Source: Variovorax sp. JS1663 (GTDB lineage: Bacteria > Pseudomonadota > Gammaproteobacteria > Burkholderiales > Burkholderiaceae_C). From it: a stretch of DNA of 64,000 bases. The notes under the pieces are model-generated. The model made no database searches and had not been told where the DNA came from. It saw only the letters and a list, made by a program, of their open reading frames with translations. Numbering within the stretch: position 1 is the first letter of the stretch; every line of letters starts with the position of its first letter. The DNA is taken from the NCBI RefSeq assembly GCF_002157355.1, contig NZ_LYMK01000010.1:102449-166448 (forward strand). The letters are read 5' to 3'. Shown here one piece after another: positions 9,036 through 17,500 of this stretch. The position numbers and the translations under genes are program-made.

Positions 9036-9040
9036 AAAAG

Positions 9041-9064
9041 AAAACCGGGCCTTGGCCCGGTTTT
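9041..9064. terminator. Bidirectional intrinsic terminator
   Basis: AAAACCGGGC, loop CTTG, GCCCGGTTTT: a perfect 10-bp inverted repeat whose A and T runs allow it to stop transcripts from both sides. It sits between the converging response regulator (stop at 9035) and sensor kinase (stop at 9081). Confidence 0.9.
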
Positions 9065-9080
9065 CTTCTTCTGGGCCTTA

Positions 9081-10517
9081 CTAGCCCACCGCGCCCGAGA
9101 TGCGCGTCTGGGCCTGCGATTCGTCGGCATCGTGCAGCGCCACGCGGAACACGCTGCCGCGGCCCAGCCTGGAGCGCACGCTGACCGGATGGCCCAGTGC
9201 GTGCGACAGCCGCGCCACGATCGCGAGCCCGAGGCCGAAGCCGTCCGAGGTGCCTGCATGGTCGGCCACCTTGTAGAACTCCAGGAACACGTCGCGCAGG
9301 TGCTCGCGCGCGATGCCGATGCCGGTGTCCCACACCTCCACCCGCAGGCCGTCGCGCGTGTGGCGCGAGGCCAGCAGCACGCCGCCCTCGGCCGTGTACT
9401 TGATCGCGTTGGCCAGCAGGTTGCCGATCATGCGGCGCACGCGGATCGGATCGGTCAGCACCGTGCCCGAGCTCACGTGCATGCGGAAGCTCAGGCCCTT
9501 GGCCTCGGCCACCGGCCGGTACTGCAACTCGAGGTCGTGCAGCAGCTGGGCCACGTCCACCCGCTCGATGTGCAGCCGCACCTGGCCCGAGTCGATGCGC
9601 GCCAGGTCGAACAGCGAGTCGAACAGCGCGTTGACCGCATGCGTGGCGCGCACGATCTTGGGCGCGATCTCGGCCACCAGCTCGGGCTCGTTGCGCAGCC
9701 AGTCGGCGTAGAGCGACAGCGCCAGCACCGGCTGGCGCATGTCGTGGGCGGCGCTGGCCAGGAAGCGGTTCTTCATCGCCACCGCCGACACCGCCGCCTG
9801 GCGCTGCTGGGTCAGCGAGTTGATCAGGATGTGGTTGTGGAAGAGCAGCTCGAAGCTGTTGCGCGCCGTCTCGTGGATGCGCCGGCCGGCCCGCAGCAGC
9901 AGCCACCAGTGCAGGCCCGGCAGCAGCAGGAAGCCGTAGTGGAAATGCGGGCGCTCGAAGTTGAGCTCGATCACCCGGAACACGATCGCCACCAGCATGG
10001 TGACGAAGAGCGTGTTGACATAGCGCTTGAGCAGCGGCGGGTGCAGCGCCAGCCCGTTGAGCGGGAAGGTGGCGACGCCGGCCACGATCAGCCAACTCAT
10101 GAACTGGTTCACCAGCGGCGTGCGCTCGAAGAAGATCAGGATCGACAGGCCCCAGGCGAAGGCGCTGGCGCTCCAGAGGAAGCGATAGCGCTCCACGAAG
10201 TACTGCTGGGCAGCCGAGTCCCGGTCGGCATAGTGCCGGCCGTAGACCTGCTCGCCCCAGATGCGGCAGCCGGTGGCCGTGATGCCGATGGCCAGCCAGG
10301 CAAAGAGCTGCCAGGGCGGCACATGGCCCCAGCTCAACCCCACCATGGCCGGCATCAGCGCCGCGGCCAGCAGGTAGGACCCGCGCGAGGCGCGCATCAG
10401 GCTGCGGATCAGCTCGCCGCGGACCCACGGTTCCGCCTCGTCGGCCGAGGCCGGTGCAGGCGTCAGGCTGGCGAAGGACGAATTGCCCAGCCCGGCAAAG
10501 GACGAATTACCCACCAT
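9081..10517 (-). CDS. Sensor histidine kinase, multi-pass membrane type
   Basis: A 478-residue kinase. About six hydrophobic segments occupy residues ~48-210. A HisKA dimerisation segment follows with ASAAHDMRQPVLAL (phospho-His258), then a HATPase_c domain with the N box GNLLANAIKYT, G1 box DTGIGI and G2 box GFGLGLAIV. No receiver, PAS or HAMP domain is visible. It converges with the response regulator at 8433-9035. The first 17 residues contain an 8-residue duplication (GNSSFAGL / GNSSFASL) that precedes the conserved part, so a start inside or after it is possible. Confidence 0.92.
   Translation of the reverse strand: MVGNSSFAGLGNSSFASLTPAPASADEAEPWVRGELIRSLMRASRGSYLLAAALMPAMVGLSWGHVPPWQLFAWLAIGITATGCRIWGEQVYGRHYADRDSAAQQYFVERYRFLWSASAFAWGLSILIFFERTPLVNQFMSWLIVAGVATFPLNGLALHPPLLKRYVNTLFVTMLVAIVFRVIELNFERPHFHYGFLLLPGLHWWLLLRAGRRIHETARNSFELLFHNHILINSLTQQRQAAVSAVAMKNRFLASAAHDMRQPVLALSLYADWLRNEPELVAEIAPKIVRATHAVNALFDSLFDLARIDSGQVRLHIERVDVAQLLHDLELQYRPVAEAKGLSFRMHVSSGTVLTDPIRVRRMIGNLLANAIKYTAEGGVLLASRHTRDGLRVEVWDTGIGIAREHLRDVFLEFYKVADHAGTSDGFGLGLAIVARLSHALGHPVSVRSRLGRGSVFRVALHDADESQAQTRISGAVG
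10470..10515. repeat. 24-bp tandem duplication in kinase 5' end
   Basis: Two near-identical copies lie at 10470-10493 and 10494-10515, each containing AAGGACGAATT. They encode the repeated GNSSFA(G/S)L at the N-terminus of the sensor kinase. The period of 24 keeps the frame, consistent with slippage expansion. Confidence 0.75.
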
Positions 10518-10553
10518 GCGCGCGGCCCCTCTCTCCCCGTGTCAGTCCGGCCA

Positions 10554-10580
10554 TAAAAAAAGCCCCTTGTTCGAGGGGCC
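10554..10580 (-). terminator. Intrinsic terminator, minus strand
   Basis: Read on the minus strand, the stem GCCCCT / AGGGGC with a 6-base loop is followed by seven T. It would end a transcript coming from the small gene at 10683-10892. It lies about 40 bases upstream of the sensor kinase start, so the kinase needs its own promoter in the remaining gap. Confidence 0.8.
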
Positions 10581-10682
10581 CCTGCTTGCGGCTCTCGGGC
10601 ACGCTGTGAAAAAAATCCGGCAACGGAAGCGGGACGACGGCCCCCGCCCGCGACTGCGCGGTCTGGCTGCGATCTTAACCGG

Positions 10683-10892
10683 CTAGACGCCGCCGAAGTA
10701 ACGCATGGCCGTGCGGCCGAGCGGCGTGAGCGCGATCACGACTGCCGCCGGCGGGTCCATCCCGGTAGGCTGGAAATCCACCTTCACATAGCCCGCATCG
10801 CGAAGGATGCGGAGGTTCTCGATGTCCGCCTGTGAATCGAGCGTCATCGGCAACGAAGCGCCGGCGATTTTTCTCAGCAGCTCGTAGGCCAT
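10683..10892 (-). CDS. Small protein with winged-helix-like C-terminus
   Basis: A 69-residue protein starting MAYELLRKIAGASLP. The ATG at 10892 was chosen because GGAGG sits 5 bases upstream; longer in-frame starts at 10913 and 10931 have no such site. The middle and end (ENLRILRDAGYVKVDF ... VIALTPLGRTAMRYF) have the helix-then-wing look of small winged-helix proteins, where a phrase such as LTPLGR often ends the wing. No family is recognised with certainty. An intrinsic terminator follows about 100 bases downstream, so it is probably a monocistronic unit. Confidence 0.6.
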   Translation of the reverse strand: MAYELLRKIAGASLPMTLDSQADIENLRILRDAGYVKVDFQPTGMDPPAAVVIALTPLGRTAMRYFGGV

Positions 10893-10969
10893 CCGGTCCT
10901 CCACTGTATTCATTCGTATTCTTGCTGCCATTGTGGAGCATGGCCGCGCGGGGGCGCCTTGCCCCGGCA

Positions 10970-12844
10970 TCAGGCCTTTCCCTGAGCGCAGGGCCAGTCG
11001 AGCACCACCGACGTGCCTCCCTCGCAGCCTGCCTCGATGCCCAGCACCGCGCCGATGGCGTCGGCGCGGGCACGCATGTTGGCCATGCCGCGGCCGGCGG
11101 CGCTTCCAGTCGCCGAGCTCGCCTGGAAGCCCCGGCCGTTGTCCCGCAACTCGATGCGCACCTGCGCCGGCGGGCCGTTCTGCCAGCTCGCGTGCAGGGC
11201 GATGCGCGTGGCCTGCGCATGCTTGAGCACGTTGGTGAACGCCTCCAGCAGGATGCGCTGCAACTGCAGCGAGGCCTGCGCCGAGAAGGCCGCGATCGGC
11301 GGCAGCTCGGCCACGTCCCAGTCCAGCGCGATGCCGGCCGCATCGAGCCGGGGCTGCAGCCGGTAGCGCAGCGTGGCCAGCATCGTGGCGAGGTCGTCGT
11401 GCATGGGCTGCAGGGAATCGACCGCCATCCGCATCTCGTCGAGCGCCAGCTGCACGTGCTCGGTCAGCACCTCGGTGCGCGCGTCGCGCTGCGTCACCAT
11501 GTTGAGCAGCCCGACCAGCTGCGAGCCCACGCCGTCGTGGATCTCCCGCATGATGCGCTGCCGCTCCAGCAGCACGGCCTGCTCCTGCTGCTGCGCGCGC
11601 AGCGCTTCGAACGCGCCGCGCAGCTGCTGCTCGCGCTCGGCCACGCGCTCGGCCAGGCCGGCGTTCAAGGCCCGGTAGTCCGCCACCAGGCCGCTGTAGC
11701 GTTCCACCACGAGGCCCGCCAGGATGAGCACGAAGAAGAAGATGGCGTGCGAGGTCAGGGTGAACTCCGCACCGCCGAACAGGCCCGCGCGCACCGCGAG
11801 CAGGTCATGCGCCCCTGCCAGGATGGCAAGGCTGCCAGCGCCCAAGAGCACCCAGGCGATGCGCCTGCGGCTGCCGAAGGCCTCCCGCACCACGACCGGC
11901 AGGCAGACCGCGGCCACGAGCTCCAGCAGGGCCAGCCCGGTGGTCCAGAGCGCGGGCCGGGCCAGCGCGAAGGAGGCGCCTGCCAGCACGACGGCCGTGC
12001 CCAAGGCCGCCTGGATCATCCTGACCAGCCAGGGCGGGTTGCGCTCGACCACCAGCAGCACGAAGCGGGCGATGAGCGCGATGTGGCAGGCATAGCCCAT
12101 CGCCACCAGCGCGCCCCACAGCGGCCAGGGCACCGGCACGTCGGTCCAGGCGCGGTCCAGGTTGCGGATCACGCCGAAGAAGGCTGCCAGGCTGAAGCAG
12201 CCGTAGAGCGCGTCGCGCTGCCGCCACCAGAGGCCGGCCGCCAGCCCGCCCATCAGCAGCAGGCTCACCGCATAGACCACCGAGGAGGTATGGCGCCAGC
12301 GCCGCTGCGCGACGTGGAGTGCCTCCATCGCCGTCTCCGGGCCGTAGCGCAACAGGCCCAGGCCACCGCCGCGCTGGCGCTGCACCGTGGTCTCGACGAG
12401 CAGTTCGTTGGCCTCTCCCGCACGCAGGAGCGATGCGGGCACGCGCAGCAGGTGGCTGGCCTTGGCTGCGTCGTGGCTGGGGTCGCCCAGGACGCCGAGT
12501 TGCGCGATGACGGCACCGTTGAGCGAGACCCTGGCCTGGTTGCCGGTGCCCGACAGGACCAGGGCCTGCGGCTCGCCACCCACGCCAGTCCCGGGGGGCA
12601 GCGTGATCCGGTATTGCGCCGTGCCTCCCCGGCCCGGGAATTCATGATCCCATCGAAGCGGCAGTTCGACCTCGCGCTGGCTGGCGGGCAGGCCCTCGGG
12701 CTGGAACGAAGCCGATGCCGCATCCAGCACGCGGCTCTGGGCCAGTGCCGGCGCCGCCAGGACCATGAGGAACAGGGCGCCGGCCACCCTCCGGCCCAGC
12801 GTGCGGAGCAGATGCGCGAAGCGCAGCACGGTCAGGGAAGCCAC
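10970..12844 (-). CDS. Sensor histidine kinase (HisKA_3 / NarX-like) with 7TM sensor
   Basis: A 624-residue kinase. A signal peptide (~1-36) is followed by a periplasmic jelly-roll-like domain (~37-175) and then seven or so membrane helices (~185-380), which together suggest a 7TMR-DISM sensor. A coiled coil (~385-428) leads to the HisKA_3 motif MREIHDGVGSQLVG with phospho-His436. The ATPase domain contains LRDNGRGF and GRGMANMRARA. Its start overlaps the end of the response regulator gene by 13 bases, so they are cotranslated and almost certainly partners. The ligand is unknown. Confidence 0.92.
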   Translation of the reverse strand: MASLTVLRFAHLLRTLGRRVAGALFLMVLAAPALAQSRVLDAASASFQPEGLPASQREVELPLRWDHEFPGRGGTAQYRITLPPGTGVGGEPQALVLSGTGNQARVSLNGAVIAQLGVLGDPSHDAAKASHLLRVPASLLRAGEANELLVETTVQRQRGGGLGLLRYGPETAMEALHVAQRRWRHTSSVVYAVSLLLMGGLAAGLWWRQRDALYGCFSLAAFFGVIRNLDRAWTDVPVPWPLWGALVAMGYACHIALIARFVLLVVERNPPWLVRMIQAALGTAVVLAGASFALARPALWTTGLALLELVAAVCLPVVVREAFGSRRRIAWVLLGAGSLAILAGAHDLLAVRAGLFGGAEFTLTSHAIFFFVLILAGLVVERYSGLVADYRALNAGLAERVAEREQQLRGAFEALRAQQQEQAVLLERQRIMREIHDGVGSQLVGLLNMVTQRDARTEVLTEHVQLALDEMRMAVDSLQPMHDDLATMLATLRYRLQPRLDAAGIALDWDVAELPPIAAFSAQASLQLQRILLEAFTNVLKHAQATRIALHASWQNGPPAQVRIELRDNGRGFQASSATGSAAGRGMANMRARADAIGAVLGIEAGCEGGTSVVLDWPCAQGKA

Positions 12845-13509
12845 CCCAGATTGCGGGCCTCGAACACGGCTTCCGACTTGTTGTGGACGTCCAGCTTGCC
12901 GTAGATGTTGCGGATGTGGGTCTGCACGGTGGTGACCGAGACCCCCATCCGCGCCGCCACTTCCAGATAAGGGAAGCCTCGCGACACCAGGTCCAGCACC
13001 TCGAACTCGCGCGGCGAGAGGCGCTCCGGCGCAGGGCTCGCGCCGGGGCTCGCCGCGGGTGCCGGGGCAGGCACCTGCGGCTGGTTCGCCTGCCAGCGCC
13101 GAAGCAGCTGCCGCGCGATGACCGGCGACATCGGCGAGCCGCCCGCGCGCAGGTTGCGGATGTGGGTCGCGAGGTCGGCTTCGGTCCCGTCCTTCAGCAG
13201 GTAGCCGCTCGCGCCGGCCTCGAAGGCCTGCACCATGTTGGCCTCGTCGCCGAAGATCGAGATCACCATGACCGCGCAGGCCGGCTGGGTGCGGCGGCAG
13301 TCGCGGATCACGTCCAGGCCGGAACGGTCGGGCAGGCCCAGGTCCACCAGCAGCACGTCCACCGGGTTGTCGGCCAGCCAGCCGAGGATCTCGCGCGCGG
13401 TGCCCGCACCGTAGGCCAGGGCCAGCGAGGGATCGGCCCGGATGACGCGGGAGATGCGCTCCCGCATCGGGATGTCGTCTTCGACCAGGGCGACTTGGGT
13501 GGGAGACAT
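12832..13509 (-). CDS. LuxR-family response regulator
   Basis: A 225-residue regulator. The receiver has the acidic pocket VEDD, phosphoacceptor Asp56 (VDLGLPDRSG) and YLLKDG. A proline/alanine-rich linker (~140-165) leads to a LuxR helix-turn-helix (LSPREFEVLDLVSRGFPY ... VSVTTVQTHIRNIYGKL). The ATG at 13509 was chosen over 13560 because MSPTQVALVEDD begins right at the receiver's first strand. It is the upstream gene of an overlapping pair with the NarX-like kinase. Confidence 0.93.
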   Translation of the reverse strand: MSPTQVALVEDDIPMRERISRVIRADPSLALAYGAGTAREILGWLADNPVDVLLVDLGLPDRSGLDVIRDCRRTQPACAVMVISIFGDEANMVQAFEAGASGYLLKDGTEADLATHIRNLRAGGSPMSPVIARQLLRRWQANQPQVPAPAPAASPGASPAPERLSPREFEVLDLVSRGFPYLEVAARMGVSVTTVQTHIRNIYGKLDVHNKSEAVFEARNLGWLP

Positions 13510-13537
13510 CTTGAAGGCGTGAAGGGCAAGAAGCTGC

Positions 13538-14485
13538 CTACTGCCATGCCGCGCGGGCAATGCTGCCCTGGTACTGGGGCACGCCCGACTTGAAGATCTC
13601 GATGTTCACCGCGTTGTCGTCGATCTCCAGCAGGCCCCAGTTGCGCTGCAGGGCGCCAAGGGTGACGGCGGTGCAGATGGCAGCGCCGGAAGCGGTGGCT
13701 TCGAACAGCGGCCTGCCGCCGGTCTGCCTGTAGGTGGCCAGGTTGTTGTCGTGGATGTCGCCGCTCAGGACCAGGATGCGGTGCCTGGCGGCCAGCGCCA
13801 GCAGCCGTTTGTAGTCCTGCTCGTGATCGAGCCAGGTCTCGCCGTTGCGCGCCTCGAAGACCACGCCGGAGGCGACGAGGTGCACGGTGTCGGGGTCGGC
13901 TGCATCGCAGGCCGCCTCGAGCGCGGCCAGCTGGGTCTCACCGAGCATCGATCCCTTCCGCCTCTTGTAGCTGCGCCCGTCGGTGAGGTGCAGCAGCACC
14001 TTGCCGGGCAATGCCACCGTGCTGTAGCCGGGCTCGGCCACGTCCGGGCTCCAGGCGAAGGGCGATGCCGGGAAGCTCCCGGACGCCAGGCGTGCCGCCA
14101 GCGCCGCGCGATAGGCTGCGAACACCGCGCGGCTGGGTGGCACGTAGATCCGCCATGGGGGCTGCTTCGCGATGTCGCCCCCGCAGGCGCCGTTCCACAG
14201 GAAGTCGTGGTCGTCCCAGATCGCATAGGTCGAGAGCTGGGGCCGCTGCACCAGCGCGCGGAATCCGGGCTGCGCCAACTGGCGGGCGATGCGCTTGTGC
14301 GCGTGCTGCGCGAAGCCGTCGGCGCTCATTTCCTTCAGCTTGGCCATGCTGGAATCATCGGCGTCGTAGTAGGCCGAATCGCCCAGCAGCACCAGCACAT
14401 CGGGATTGCGCGCCGCAATCTCGTTCCACGCGGGCTGCTGGGGAAAGCTGACGGACGACATGCAGGAGGTGAAGGCGATGCGCAT
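13538..14485 (-). CDS. PhoD-like metallophosphatase
   Basis: A 315-residue protein with the calcineurin-like layout of alkaline phosphatase D relatives. It shows VLVLLGDSAYYDAD (metal-binding Asp), YAIWDDHDFLWN (the WDDHD signature) and ILVLSGDIHDNNLA (SGDxH). It lacks a signal peptide and the N-terminal beta domain of secreted PhoD, so it is probably cytoplasmic. Relatives are phosphodiesterases or phosphatases that need Ca or Fe; the substrate is not deducible. It stands 28 bases upstream of the response regulator gene and could be cotranscribed with that pair. Confidence 0.85.
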   Translation of the reverse strand: MRIAFTSCMSSVSFPQQPAWNEIAARNPDVLVLLGDSAYYDADDSSMAKLKEMSADGFAQHAHKRIARQLAQPGFRALVQRPQLSTYAIWDDHDFLWNGACGGDIAKQPPWRIYVPPSRAVFAAYRAALAARLASGSFPASPFAWSPDVAEPGYSTVALPGKVLLHLTDGRSYKRRKGSMLGETQLAALEAACDAADPDTVHLVASGVVFEARNGETWLDHEQDYKRLLALAARHRILVLSGDIHDNNLATYRQTGGRPLFEATASGAAICTAVTLGALQRNWGLLEIDDNAVNIEIFKSGVPQYQGSIARAAWQ

Positions 14486-14571
14486 GCAATGATCCTCGGA
14501 CGAGTACGCGAGCGTAGCCTAGGCGCCCGCGGCCGCGCGCGCCATCCTGCCTTTGGGGGATGCCTCCCCCG

Positions 14572-17500
14572 CTATGCCAGCGCCCGCAGCTCCCGCAGCG
14601 CCACGGCCAGCATCGCCGCGTCGGGCGCTGGCACCGCGCGCAGCTCGCCCATCAGCTGCGCCGCCCGCTCCAGCGTGCGGCCGTTGCTGGCCTGCCAGGT
14701 CTCGACCAGGGCCTCCGGCGACTCGGCCTCGCCGCCGCCCGCCAGCACCGCGCCGGTGATGGAGCGCTGCAGGCCCGAGAGGTCGTCCTGCATCGCGCCC
14801 TTGGCCAGCGCCTGCCAGTGCTGGTCGCCCGGCAGCGCCGAGATGCGGTCGCGCAGCCAGGGCATGCCGAGCCGGTTGGCGAGGTCGAAGTAGATCGCCG
14901 CCACCAGCTCGACTGGCCAGCGCGCGCTGCCGGCGATCTCGGCGATGTCGAGCGTGGCGTAGAGCGAGCCGAAGTTCAGCACGCGGTCGGCCAGCTCGCG
15001 CGGCACGCCCTTGGCGGCGTACTGGGCCGCGGCGGCCTCGACGCGCGCGCGCTCGTCGGCATCGAGCAGCTGCGGCAGCCGCGCCGACAGCGTCTCCACG
15101 TTGGACTGAAAGTACTCGATGGTCGAGGCCATGTCCTCGGCCAGGCGCCTGGAGCGCAGGAACCACATGGTGCCGCGCTCCAGCTGCCGGCTGGTGTCGA
15201 TCAGCATGCGCGACTGCACCTCGTCGTCGACCCGGTTGTCCAGCGCCTCGATCGCCTGCCACAGCGACACCATGCCGAAGATCTCGCGCGACAGCAGGTA
15301 GGCACGCACCACCTCGAAGGCGCGCGCGCCGGTGGTTTCGACCAGCCGGTGCACGAAGGTGCTGCCAACGCGGTTGATCGTGCTGTTGGTCACGTGGGTG
15401 GCGATGATCTCGCGCTTGAGCGGATGGCGCGGCATCCAGGCGGCGAACTTCTGGCGCATCAGCGCCGGGAAGTAGCGCTCCAGCGCGGTCGCGACCCAGG
15501 GGTCGTCGGGCAGCGGCGACTCCAGCAGCTCGTCGTAGAGCCAGATCTTGCTGTAGGCCAGCACCACCGCGCGCTCCGGGCTGGTGAGGCCCTGGCCCTG
15601 GGCCCGGCGCTCGGCCAGTTCCTCGTCGGCCGGCAGGTACTCGATCGCCCGGTTGAGCCGCCCGGCCTTTTCCAGGTATTGCATGAAGCGCGTCTGCGCG
15701 TCCAGCAGCTGCGGCGCGATGCGGCCGGTGACCGAGAGCACCTGGGTCTGGAAGACGTTGTCGCGCAGCACCAGCGCGGCCACGTCGTCGGTCATCTCTG
15801 GCAGGATCGCATTGCGCTGCTTTTCGGTGAGCTCGCCCTCGGTGACCGGCAGACCCAGCAGGATCTTGATGTTGACCTCGTGGTCGGAGGTGTCGACGCC
15901 GGCCGAGTTGTCGATCGCATCGGTGTTGATGCGACCGCCCGCGCGCGCGAACTCGATGCGCCCCAGCTGCGTGCAGCCCAGGTTGCCGCCCTCGGCGAAG
16001 ACCTTGCAGCGCAGCTCGCGGCCATTGACGCGCAGCGCGTCGTTGGCGCGATCGCCCACCTGCGCGTGGGTCTCGCCGGCGGCCTTGACGTAGGTGCCGA
16101 TGCCACCGTTGTAGATCAGCGCCACCGGGGCCTTGAGGATGGCATTGACCAGCTCGGTGGGCGTCAGCGCATCGGCCTGGATGTCCAGCACCTGCTTCAC
16201 CTGCGGCGTGAGCGCGATCGACTTGGCGCTGCGCGCATGAATGCCGCCGCCTTCGGAGATCAGCGAGGCATCGTAGTCGGCCCATGAGGAGCGCGGCAGC
16301 TTGAACAGGCGCTCGCGCTCGGCAAAGCTCTTCGCGGCATCGGGCGTGGGGTCGAGGAAGATGTGCCGGTGATCGAAGGCCGCCACCAGCAGGATGTGCG
16401 GGGACAGCAGCATGCCGTTGCCGAACACGTCGCCCGACATGTCGCCGATGCCCGCGACCGTGAACTCGGTGCTCTGGGTGTCGATGCCCATCTCGCGGAA
16501 ATGCCGCTTCACCGACTCCCAGGCCCCGCGCGCCGTGATGCCCATGGCCTTGTGGTCGTAGCCCACCGAGCCGCCGGAGGCGAAGGCGTCGCCGAGCCAG
16601 AAGCCGTATTCCTTGCTGATGCCGTTGGCATAGTCGCTGAAGGTGGCGGTGCCCTTGTCGGCTGCCACCACGAGGTACGGGTCGTCCGGATCATGGCGGC
16701 GCACCTGCGGCGGCGGCACCACCGCCGTCCCCGCGAGGTTGTCGGTGATGTCGAGCAGACCGCGCAGGTAATCCTGGTAGCAGGCCACGCCCTCGCGCAT
16801 GTAGGCATCGCGGTCGGCCGGCGACGGCGCGCGCTTGAGCACGAAGCCGCCCTTGGAGCCGACCGGCACGATCACGATGTTCTTGACCATCTGCGCCTTC
16901 ACCAGGCCCAGCACCTCGGTGCGGAAATCCTCCGCCCGGTCCGACCAGCGCAGGCCGCCGCGCGCCACGCGGCCGCCGCGCAGGTGCACGCCCTCGAAGC
17001 GGGTCGAGTACACGAAGATCTCGAACAGTGGCTTGGGCGCCGGCAGATCCGGCACCTTGGCCGCGTCGAACTTGAAGGACAGGAAGCCGCGCCGCCGCCC
17101 GGCTGCGTCGCGGCGCCAGAAGTTGGTACGCAGCGTCGCCTGGATCAGCGCCAGATACTGGCGCAGCACACGGTCTTCCGACAGGTTGGACACCTCGTCC
17201 AGCGCGGCCTCGATGTCGCCGACCTTCTTGGCCTCGCGGGCCTGTGCATCGGGCGGCGCTTCCGGATCGAAGCGCAGCTTGAACAGCTCCACCAGGGCGC
17301 GCGCAATGCCGGCGTGCGTCGCCAGCGTCGCTTCGATGAAGGACTGCGAGAGCGAGAAACCGATCTGCCGCATGTACTTGGCGTAAGCCCGCAGCACCAC
17401 GATTTCGTGGGCCGGCAGGCGCGCCGCCAGCACCAGGCGGTTGAAGTCGTCGTTCTCGACCTCGCCGCCGAGCACCGCGGCGAAGGCCTCCTCGAACACC

